Assembly: GCF_016756535.1 (NCBI RefSeq)
Contig: NZ_AP023247.1
Location: 5,456,501-5,520,500, forward strand
Length of the DNA stretch: 64,000 bases
From: Mesorhizobium sp. 131-2-1
GTDB lineage: Bacteria > Pseudomonadota > Alphaproteobacteria > Rhizobiales > Rhizobiaceae
Direction: 5' to 3'
Each line of letters opens with the position of its first letter. Positions within the stretch are counted from its first letter, which is position 1. Below are positions 44,591 through 54,100 of this stretch, one piece after another. The notes under the pieces were generated by a model that saw nothing but the letters and a program-made list of their open reading frames with translations, had not been told where the DNA came from and did not search any database. Both the position numbers and the translations under genes were made by a program.

Positions 44591-45918
44591 ACGTCGTGCC
44601 GTTACCCGTGCCGCCCCCCTCCCGGCTGGAACCGGTGCCACTGCGTCTCGCGGGCGTGACGTTCAGCGGGTTCGCGATCATGTTCCTGTTCTTCGGCGTG
44701 GCCGGGGGCTGGGCGGCGCTGGCGCCTCTGGACAGCGCCGCGGTGGCACCGGGTGTTATCAAGGTCGCCGGCGACCGCAAGCTCATCCAGCACCTCGAGG
44801 GTGGCATCATCGCGGAGCTGGACGCCGCCAACGGCGATATCGTCAAGGCGGGCAAGATCCTGATCCGGCTCGACGACACGCAGCCAAAGGCGCAGCTCGA
44901 CCTGATCCAGAACCGGATAGCAACGCGTGAGGCGCTCGCCGCGCGTCTCAGGGCCGAGCGCGACGGCAAGGCCGAGATCGAGTTCGATCCGGCGCTGCTC
45001 GCAAACCCCGCCAGCGCAGCAAAGGACGCAGTGGCTGCACAGCGTGACGTGTTCGCGGCGAAGCACCACAACTTGATGGACGAGAGGGAGATCCTTAGCC
45101 AGCGCCGTCACCAAAGCGAGGACGAGATAGCGGGACTGCAGCAGCTTATCGTCACCGAGGACAAGCAGATCGAGGCGATCGAGGGTGAAACCAAGGACCT
45201 GGAGAGCCTGTTGGCGAAGGGGCTGACCACCCGCGAGCGAAACCTGTTGCTCAGGCGACAACAGCGGGAAATCGAGGGGGAGCGCGCCACCAACGTAGCG
45301 GCAATCGCCCGTGCCAGAAGCGCAATGGCCGAGATCGACATGCAAATCCTGAACCTCAACACAGTGCGGCTGAACGAGGCCGTCGAGGATTTGAGCAAGG
45401 TCGAGGCGGAGTTGTTCGACCTAAGACAGCAGGAGCGTTCCGCCAAGGACGTGCTTGCCCGTACCAATGTCGTTGCCCCGGTTGACGGCATCGTCATGGA
45501 CCTGAAGGTCCATACGGCGGGCGGCGTCGTGAAACCGGGCGAGACCTTGATGACGGTCGTGCCGCTCGGACAACAACTCGTGGTCGAGGCCATGGTCAAG
45601 CCGGAGGACGTCGAGACCATCGCCCCTGGACAGCCTGCGCGCGTCAGCTTCCCCGCCTTCGCCCGCTACAACCTGCCGCCGCTCGACGGCGTCGTGGAAA
45701 TCGTGTCGGCCGACCGCATGACGGAGGAGCGCAGCGGGGCGCCGTATTTCGCCGCGACAGTGCTGATCGACAAGAGCGAGCTCACCAAGCTGGAAGGCCG
45801 CAAGCTGCTGCCCGGCATGTCGAGCGAGACGATGATCCGCACAGGCGCACGCACGGTGCTTTCGTACTTGGCCGAGCCGATCACGCAGAACTTCCGCCGG
45901 GCAATGCGGGAAAAATAG
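44587..45918 (+). CDS. Type I secretion membrane-fusion protein (HlyD/PrtE family)
   Basis: A 443-residue periplasmic adaptor. One N-terminal membrane helix (about 20-45, FSGFAIMFLFFGVAGGWAAL), a split lipoyl/barrel-sandwich domain (APGVIKVAGDRKLIQHLEGG and RTNVVAPVDGIVMDL), a long alpha-hairpin coiled coil (about 110-290) and a C-terminal beta-barrel domain. ATGA overlap with the exporter shows tight coexpression. It would bridge the exporter to a TolC-like outer-membrane channel. Confidence 0.9.
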   Translation: MNVVPLPVPPPSRLEPVPLRLAGVTFSGFAIMFLFFGVAGGWAALAPLDSAAVAPGVIKVAGDRKLIQHLEGGIIAELDAANGDIVKAGKILIRLDDTQPKAQLDLIQNRIATREALAARLRAERDGKAEIEFDPALLANPASAAKDAVAAQRDVFAAKHHNLMDEREILSQRRHQSEDEIAGLQQLIVTEDKQIEAIEGETKDLESLLAKGLTTRERNLLLRRQQREIEGERATNVAAIARARSAMAEIDMQILNLNTVRLNEAVEDLSKVEAELFDLRQQERSAKDVLARTNVVAPVDGIVMDLKVHTAGGVVKPGETLMTVVPLGQQLVVEAMVKPEDVETIAPGQPARVSFPAFARYNLPPLDGVVEIVSADRMTEERSGAPYFAATVLIDKSELTKLEGRKLLPGMSSETMIRTGARTVLSYLAEPITQNFRRAMREK

Positions 45919-46347
45919 CCGCAGAGCGTTTCATCGTTTCATAGACACGCTGACGCAACTCCGGGCGGAAAACCGGGCTACGCGACGCTCAGAAGCGCGC
46001 CGCAAGGGCAAGCACCCTGTGATCGGCTGCGGCCGGATCACCTGATGGCTTCGAGCTTGTCGATCGCGGCGGTGAAGCCGGCCAACGAGACCGGAATGGT
46101 CACCGGCTTGCGCGTCACCGATTCCATGCCGATGTTGAGATTGGTGCCCGCCTTCATCGCGGCGTCCATCGGGCGCGCGCCAACACATTGCGCCCTGGCC
46201 TGCACTGGCAAGAGCGGTTCATCGTCGCGGAAGCGGCGAACCGCCCTATCTTTTGCCCTGACGCAATCCCGGACGGAAAACCGTTTCGCACTTTTCCTGG
46301 AATTGCTCTAAACCGAGTTGGCGCGAGAGGCCCGGAGGATACCGACA
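45919..46347. other. Gene-poor interval with two copies of a rhizobial intergenic sequence and a gene remnant
   Basis: A 429-base gap between the HlyD and SapC genes. It holds two versions of a short conserved sequence (ACGCAA-CCGG-CGGAAAACC pattern) at 45952-45974 and 46259-46282, and between them the degraded gene at 46038-46250. A partial third version (CGCAATTCCGGACGGA) is seen near 57357-57372. The pattern matches a sequence I know to be frequent in Mesorhizobium intergenic DNA. Confidence 0.55.
46038..46250 (-). pseudogene. 3' remnant of an IalB-like (invasion-associated locus B) gene
   Basis: On the minus strand an open frame ends at the stop 46040-46038. Its last residues, including MKAGTNLNIGMESVTRKPVT and PVSLAGFTAAIDKL, look like the C-terminal end of IalB-family periplasmic proteins (small basic proteins ending in a xLxGFTAAxDxL motif). 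Upstream, the frame has no start region, signal peptide or full domain and runs into the repeat at 46259-46282. It therefore appears to be a truncated leftover. Family assignment rests on the short C-terminal pattern only. Confidence 0.45.
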
Positions 46348-47148
46348 ATGACTGACGCGGACACGCAAGCGGCGCCGGCAATGGCCGACAATTCACTGCC
46401 GTTGTTCTATTCAAAGCCCGAGGCGCTCAACCCGATACGGCACGGCTCGCTTGGCCTGGCGGCGCGCGCCGACTTCTCCTTCGCCCGTTCCGCCCATGCG
46501 ATTCCCGTGATGGCGTCGGAAATGCCGGCGGCGATGCGCTCCTATCCGATCGTCTTCATCGGCACGGCCAAGGCGCCGGTGATCATCACCGGTGTGAGGC
46601 AGGACGAGAACCTGTTCGTCGATGCCGACGGCCGCTGGAGCGAGCCGCACTACATTCCGGCCTATGTGCGGCGCTATCCCTTCATCCTCGCCGACGAGAG
46701 CAAGACGGCCGGCCGGCTGACACTTTGCATCGACCGCGCCAGCGAGCGCGTCGTCGACGAGTTGCTGGCGCCGTTTCGCGAGGATGGCGGCAAGATGGCG
46801 CGCTTCTTCAACGGCACCGAGCCGACCGAGGCGACCAGGCAGGCATTGGCCTTCTGCAACCAGTTCCAGACCGATTTCAACGCGACCCGGGCGATGATCG
46901 AAAAGATCGACGCGCACGGCCTGTTAGCGCCGCGCCAGAGCAAGGTGACGCTGGAGGGCGGCGAGGTGCTCAACCTCACCGATTTCCAGGTGGTCGACGA
47001 AGTCGTGTTCAACAAACTGAGCGACGAAGCCTTCCTCGACCTCAGGAAATCGGGCGCGCTGGGCATGCTCTATTGCCACCTCGCCTCGAGCAACAGCTGG
47101 GCCTCGCTGGTCTATCAGGCGTCGATACGCAAAGGCGCGCGCAAGTGA
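46348..47148 (+). CDS. SapC-family protein
   Basis: A 266-residue protein of the SapC family (named for a Campylobacter surface-layer secretion locus). Typical blocks are LPLFYSKPEALNPIRHGSLG, SYPIVFIG, RRYPFILAD and the C-terminal LHxxxxSxxxW-type region (CHLASSNSWASLVYQASIRK). ATG 46348 has GGAGGAT eight bases upstream. No signal peptide. The family's biochemical role is unclear; its place next to type I secretion genes matches the Sap context, and it may help in secretion or modification of the cargo. Confidence 0.82.
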   Translation: MTDADTQAAPAMADNSLPLFYSKPEALNPIRHGSLGLAARADFSFARSAHAIPVMASEMPAAMRSYPIVFIGTAKAPVIITGVRQDENLFVDADGRWSEPHYIPAYVRRYPFILADESKTAGRLTLCIDRASERVVDELLAPFREDGGKMARFFNGTEPTEATRQALAFCNQFQTDFNATRAMIEKIDAHGLLAPRQSKVTLEGGEVLNLTDFQVVDEVVFNKLSDEAFLDLRKSGALGMLYCHLASSNSWASLVYQASIRKGARK

Positions 47149-47323
47149 AATTTGGTCGCGCCTGGGCCAACAGTCCGCGACGGGGCGCGAAGGACACCAA
47201 ATCACTCTGCTCCGGAGCGCCATTCCTCCTGGCGATGGCAAGCGTTGCCCGGCTCGTCGACGTTCTGTTACAAGGCAGGACAGTGTCGATGGAGCGGCAG
47301 TTTGGGCCGGCAAAGGAGTGGTC

Positions 47324-48031
47324 TTGCCCGGTGAGCCGGAAGTCCTGGACGACCGTTCGCCAGTCCGCCTGGTGGCAGCCATTCGCCAGTCGGTCGCCGA
47401 TGGCATCGTCGTCGAGGGCGGCGATCTCGAACCAGCCGATCGAGACCTGCTGCTCAAGGAAGAACTCTCCCTGGGCAATGTCGTACCGGCGCGCCGCCGT
47501 GAGTTTCGCGCCGGGCGCATCTATGCCCGGCAGGCTCTGCAGAGCCTTGGCGCATCCAATAGCGTCATCGCGGTCGGGCACAATCGTGCGCCAGTCTGGC
47601 CGACAGGTATTGTCGGTTCCATCTCCCATACCCGAAGCCTGTGCGCTGTCGCCCTCGGATGGTCGGCCGACTTCCTGGGCATCGGCATCGACATCGAGGA
47701 GGATTCTCCGCTTCCATGCGACCTGGCAGAAATGGTGTCGCACGCCTCCGAACTGGAGCACCGGGAAGTGATCGAAAGCCGGCTGGGCTACGACCTGCCA
47801 AAGCTTCTGTTCGTGATCAAGGAAGCCTTTTACAAAATGTATTTCCCGTTCAACGGTCGCTTTCTGACGTTTCACGACGTTCGCGTCGAACTGGATGTGG
47901 AGAAACGCGCCGCCAAGGTGACGATCGCTCCATCGAGCCGCCTGGCGGCGGCCGACAATGGCTGTTTTGAAGGCCGCTTCGGCAACAGCGATGGTATCTT
48001 ATTCTCAGTTTTCGACATCTCTGCGCATTGA
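47324..48031 (+). CDS. 4'-phosphopantetheinyl transferase (EntD/Sfp superfamily)
   Basis: A 235-residue enzyme that transfers phosphopantetheine from CoA to the Ser of carrier domains. The Mg-binding GIGIDIEE (Asp123, Glu125) and the KEAFYK motif (Lys166, Glu167) of the EntD group are present, as is the WPTGIVGSISHT substrate-binding stretch. AAAGGAG ends five bases before a TTG at 47324, so I favour that start over GTG 47318, which lies too close. It begins 80 bases before the synthetase gene and surely activates its two PCP domains and the PCP of the thioesterase protein. A self-supplied activator marks a self-contained biosynthetic cluster. Confidence 0.88.
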   Translation: MPGEPEVLDDRSPVRLVAAIRQSVADGIVVEGGDLEPADRDLLLKEELSLGNVVPARRREFRAGRIYARQALQSLGASNSVIAVGHNRAPVWPTGIVGSISHTRSLCAVALGWSADFLGIGIDIEEDSPLPCDLAEMVSHASELEHREVIESRLGYDLPKLLFVIKEAFYKMYFPFNGRFLTFHDVRVELDVEKRAAKVTIAPSSRLAAADNGCFEGRFGNSDGILFSVFDISAH

Positions 48032-48111
48032 CAGCCCCGCTGCCCGCAAGCATTCAGTGAAGTCGGCATGGGCTTTATCACTGATCAGCGTCGATCCCGG
48101 GCGGGGATTTG

Positions 48112-51100
48112 ATGGACACTATACGTGGCCAAGTGGATCGGCATGCCGGAGACAATTCGCACGCGGTGGCCGTTGAGGCCGCGGGGCGCCCGCCCCTCAC
48201 CTATGAGGGGTTGGCGCGCCAGATCCGCCATGTCGGCGAAACGCTGGCGCTGGCGGGCGTCGGACCAAGCGATCGCGTCGCGCTTGTATTGCCGCAGGGA
48301 GCGGAGGCCGCGGTTGCGATCGTGGCGGTCGCAGCCAATGCGGCGTGCGCCCCCCTGAACCCGGCATTGCCTCTATATGAACTCGAACAACAGCTGACCG
48401 CACTGCGGGCCCAGATCCTGATCGTGCCGCATGGATGGGGTTCCCCGCTGCTCGCCTTGGCGACGTCGCTGAACATGCGCACGCTGCAACTGCTTCCGGA
48501 GCCCGGCTCGGCTGCGGGGTCCTTCTCGCTGACCGGTGCCGGGGGGCCGCGTCGCGATGACCGGCCTGTGGCAGCGGCGGACGACGTCGCGCTGCTGCTG
48601 TTCACGTCGGGCACGTCGGCACGGCCGAAGCTGGTGCCGCTGACGCAGCGAAACCTATGCGTTTCGGCGCGCAACATTTGCGCGGCGGTGGATCTTCGGC
48701 ATACCGACCGATGCCTGGGCGTGATGCCCCTGTTCCATATCCATGGCGTCAGCTGCCTTTTGGCATCGCTGTCTTCCGGAGGCTCTTACATAGACATGGA
48801 CGGCTTTTCCGCCGACCGCTTCTTCAACTGCCTGCGCGAGCTCAGGCCAAGCTGGTATTCGGCTTCGCCAGCCATCCATCGTACGGTCCTCGATCAAATC
48901 CATCTCTATCGCGAAGACCCGCGCCAGAGCGGGTTGCGGTTCATCCGTTCGGCTTCGGCGTCAATGCCGCCGCAGCTGATCACGGATACCGAAAACGCAT
49001 TCGGCGCGCCGTTTGTCGAGGCCTACGGAATGACCGAGGCAGCGCCGCAAATCGCGAGCAATGGCCTTCCACCGTTCCAACGCAAGCCTGGCTCGGTGGG
49101 CAAGGCCGCGGGTCCCGAAATCGCCATCATGGATGAAACCGGGCGTCTACTGCCCGCCGGCGAAAATGGCGAGGTGGCCATTCGCGGCGCCAACATCATG
49201 CACGGCTATGACGACGATCCCGTCGCCAACCAGGCTGCCTTCATCGATGGCTGGCTGCGGACGGGCGATATGGGCCATCTCGACGCCGACGGCTATCTGT
49301 TCGTCACCGGCCGCCTCAAGGACATGATCAATCGCGGCGGCGAAAAGATCTCGCCGCGCCTGGTGGAGCAGGTTCTGCTCGACCATCCGGCAATTGAGCA
49401 GGCGGTTGTTTTCGGCGTTCCCCATCGGGTGCTCGGCGAAACTGTCGCCGCGGCGGTCGTGCTCAAGCCGGGGCACGAGCAACCGACTCAGCAGATGCGC
49501 AGCTTCGTGGCCGACCGGTTGGCGGGCTCGAAGGTGCCGCAGCGGATCGTTGTGGTGGATGAGCTCCCCGTCGATCCCAGCGGAAAGCTCAATCGAAAGC
49601 ATCTGGCCCAGGCACTGAATCTGGATCTAAGGGAGACTCAACCCGATGCGTCGCGGACGGGCAGGGCGACCGTCCGGACCGCCAGCGAGCGCCGTGTCGC
49701 GGCGATCTTCGCCGAGGTGTTGGGGATCGAACCATCCGGCATCCACGACGACTTCTTCGACATGGGCGGTCATTCGCTGACCGCTATGCAGGTTCTCGCT
49801 CGATTGCGGGAGATATTCCGCGTCCAATTGCCGATCGATTGCATGTTCGAGCGCCCGACCATTGCGCGACTTGCGGAGCGCATCGGCGAGCAGATGGCCA
49901 ACCTCGTCGCGGATGGCAGCGCACGGCTGGAGCTGGGATCGGGACCGGCCTCCGAACCGCCCGCGACGCGCATCCCCCGGCGCCAGGAAGGCACGGCGGC
50001 ACCACTCTCATCGGTCCAGCAGCGCATTTATTTTCTCGACCGGATGGGCGCCGGCGGTGCCTACAACATGTCGGCCTCGCTGTGGCTGAAAGGCACAATC
50101 GACGAGCGCGCATTGGCGTTGGCCCTCGACGAGATTCGCAGGCGTCACGACATCTTGCGCACGACGTTTCACATGCGCGACGGCGGGCCTGTCCAGGAGG
50201 TCTCCGAATTTCAGGAAACCGGGCTCACAGCCATCGATCTCGCCGCGCATCCCGCAACCGCGCGCACCGCCGAGGCAATGCGCCTCGCCACCGAGGACGC
50301 AGCCGAACCGTTCGACCTGGCGCATGGCCCACTGTTTCGTGTCAGGCTGATCCGGCTGACATCCGACGAGCACATCCTGCTCCTGACAATGCACCATATC
50401 GTTTCCGACGGCTGGTCGATCGGCGTCCTCCATGCCGAGCTGAAGCAACTGTACGAAGCGTTCCATGCCAACAGGGCGTCGCCTCTCGCGGACCTGCCGC
50501 TTCAATACGGCGATTTCGCAGCCTGGCAGCAGCGCGGTATCGAGGTCGGGGAGCTCGAGCGCCAGACCGGCTACTGGATCCGCCGGCTCGAGGGGCTTCC
50601 AGCGGCCTTCACGCTTCCGGCGAACCGCCGCCGCCCGGCCATCCAATCCTATCGCGGCGGCACTGTTGAGGTTCTGATCGACCCTCAGACGACGGATCGA
50701 TTGAAAGCGCTCAGTCGAAGCCGGGACATCACTTTGTTCATGACGCTTCTGGCAGCCTTCAAGACATTGCTCTTCCGCTACAACGGGCAAGAGGATTGCG
50801 TCGTCGGCGCGCCGATCGCAAACCGCCCGAGGAAGGAGCTGGAGCCGCTGATCGGGTTCTTCGCCAACACGCTGGTTCTGCGGACGCAGCTTGCTGGCGA
50901 CCCGTCATTTCTGGACTTGCTCGGCCGCATCCGGTCGACGGCGCTGGACGCCTACGCGCACCAGGATGTTGCGCTCGAACGCATCGTGGAGCGGCTGAAG
51001 ATCCAGCGCGATCCCGGCCGCACGCCACTGTTCCAGGTCATGTTCGCGTTTCAGAACGTTCCGGAGTTGCCCGGCACGGTCTCGCCCGCGTGGCCGGCAA

Positions 51101-54100
51101 CCGACCACGTCGCGGGACCTTCCTTCGATCTCGCGCAGGGTCTCTCCGCCCGGCCGCTTCGCATCGACAACGCGGTAGCGAAGTTCGATCTCACTTTGTA
51201 CCTGTCCGAAATCCCGGAAGGGATGCGCTCGACCTGGCAATTCAATGCCGATTTGTACGAGCCGGCCGCCATCGAACGGCTGGCACGGCACTTCCAGACT
51301 TTGCTCGAAGGTGTATCGAGCAATCCCGGGCAGAAGTTGTCGGAATTGCCACTGTTGTCCGAGGCCGAGCGTCGCCAGATCGAAATCGACTGGAACCGTA
51401 CCGAAGCCGCAGACCTGCTGGGGCAAGACTACGTCCGGCTGTTCGAAGCGCAGGCCGAGCGGACCGCCGATGCCGCTGCCGTGCTTGGCCAGGACCGGCA
51501 GTTCACCTACCGCGAACTCAATGAGCGGGCCAACCGGTTCGCGCGATATTTCCGCAGGCGCGGCGTTGCCCGCGAGACATTGACAGCGATCTGTTTGCCG
51601 AGGTCGGCCGAGATGCTGGCGGTGCTGCTGGGCGTGTGGAAGGCCGGCGGTGCGTTTCTGCCTCTCGACCCCGAACATCCGTCCGAGCGCATTGCCTTCA
51701 TGCTGCGTGATGCCGGTGCGAGCCTGCTCGTCACAGAGACATCGCTGCTGCCGAAATTCCCTTCCGCGCTCTGGTCGGCGGCGATCGACCGCGGCGGCCG
51801 CGACCGGACCATCTGCATCGACGCCAGTGAGGCCTCGATAGCGCAGGAGGACACTCGCAACATTGGCATCATCCGCGCGCCCGACGCGCTTGCCTACGTG
51901 ATCTACACGTCGGGCTCCACGGGCACGCCCAAGGGGGCGATGATCACGCAGGCGAATGTCGGCCACTATGCGCAAGCGATGGCCCGCGCGCTCGATATCC
52001 GTGCGAGCGACATCTATCTGCACACCGCCTCGTTCGCTTTCTCCTCGTCGATACGGCAGTTCGTCGTTCCGCTTTCTTGCGGCGCAGCCGTGGCGGTTGC
52101 GTCAGCCGATGAACTCCGCGACCCACGCCTGCTGTTCGAGACGGTAAGTCGTCGGCGCGTATCGGTGCTGGACCTTGTTCCGTCCTTCTCGGCCGGCTGC
52201 CTGCACGCCCTTATGTCGCTCGATCAATCCGAGCGGGCAAGGCTGCTCGACAATCAGCTGCGGCTCATGCTGTCTGCCAGCGAGCCCTTGCCCGGCGTCT
52301 TGATCGAAAAATGGCGGCGCCTCTGCAAGCCCGCGACAAAATTCATCAACATGTTCGGCCAGACCGAGACGACAGGGATCGTGACGATCCATCCCGTTCC
52401 GGCCGAGGGCGACGCAGCGGCAGTCGTCGCGATCGGCCGGCCGATCGCCAATACGCAGGCCTATGTGCTGGACGCATCCCGCCGCCTGGTTCCGGTCGGC
52501 ACTCGCGGCGAGTTGCACGTCGGCGGCGCCGGCATAGGAGCCGGCTACATCAATCATCCGGAGGAAACCGCGAAGGGCTTCGTCCCCAATCCGTTCAGCC
52601 CGAATGACGGCGGGCGGCTGCATCGAACCGGCGATCTGGCGCGATACCGACCTGACGGGACGATCGAAATTCTCGGCCGCGCCGACGAACAGGTCAAGAT
52701 TCGCGGCTTCCGCATTGAGCCGGGTGAGATCGAGGCTGCGATCCACACCTACCACGAAGTGCGCGAGTGCGTCGTCGGCGTGGTGGAGGACGCTGGCGAA
52801 GACGATGATATCGGCGATCGCAAACGACTGGTGGCCTTCGTCGCTGTCGACGAAGCGCATGATGATGAAGCGCCCGCCCTTGCCAGGCGCCTGCGCGAAT
52901 ATCTGAAACAGCGGCTCCCGGAATACATGCTGCCGCAACGCATCGTCACGCTGCCGTACCTGCCCCGCTCGCCAAACGGCAAGATCGACCGGCTAGCGCT
53001 GCTCGCCAAGGAGCCGCGGACGCCGGCTCGGTCAAATGTCGTGACGCACCCATCGAGCCGGGTCGATCCGCGCGCGGCTGCGCCAACCGACGCCGAGACG
53101 ATCCTGAGCGAGGTCTGGAAAAAGGTGTTGCGGCTCGATGAGGTTGGGCTCCACGACAACTTCTTCGACCTGGGCGGCAATTCCATCCTGAGCATCAGTG
53201 TTGTTGCCGAAGCCAGCAAGGCCGGTCTGCATGTCGATCTGCGTCAGCTCTATCAGCATCAGACGATCACCGATCTGGCTCGCGCGGTCGCACAGGCGCG
53301 GCATGATACCGGGCTCACCGTCGCGGCCGCACCGGCATCGAGCGGAAACGGCTCGAAAATCCTGGTGACGATCGAAAGCCTTCGCGCGTATGGCCGCCAA
53401 GCGCTGACACAGGCTGGACTGGGCTCCGAGGGCGCGGAAATCGTCACCGAAGTGCAGCTCGAGGCAAGCATGCGCGGCCAGCCGACGCACGACATGGTCA
53501 GCATTCCGCGCTATGCCGTGCGCATCGCAACGGGCAAGATTAACGCCCGTCCGCACATCCGGATCGAGCGCGAAACCGACACCTTCGCGCGGATCGATGG
53601 CGACAACGGTCCGGGCCAATGGGTCAGCTCGGTGGCAATGGACCTTGCCATACAAAAGGCAAGCAGTCACGGCGTCGGAATTGTCGGCGTGCGCCGCTCC
53701 AACCATTTTGGCGCCGCCGGTCACTATGTCTGGCAGGCTGCGAAGAATGGTCTCATCGGGCTCTGCACCACCAACGGACCGCTGATCCTGGCGCCGACGG
53801 GCGGCGTCACGCCGACATTCGGCAACAATCCGCTCGGCGTCGGCATTCCGGCAGGGCGGCATTTCCCTATCCTTCTCGATGTGGCCATGAGCGTTGCGCC
53901 TCGCGGCAAGATCGGCCTGTCGGTAGCGGAAGGCAGCCCGTTGCCGCCGGGCTGGATTCTTGACCGGTCGGGGCGTCCTTCGACCGACCTCGGCGATCTT
54001 GCCGCAGGGCTCGGCGTGCCGATCGGCGGACACAAGGGCTACGGCCTGGCCCTGGTGATGGAGGTGCTTGCCGGCGTGCTCAGCGGCGCGGGCTTTGGCA

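Noticed and set aside
42533..44641. A 702-codon open frame on the minus strand, opposite the ABC exporter
   Set aside because: It is antisense to a gene with full ABC motifs, has no recognisable domain, and shows the Arg/Gln/His-rich composition typical of shadow frames in GC-rich DNA.
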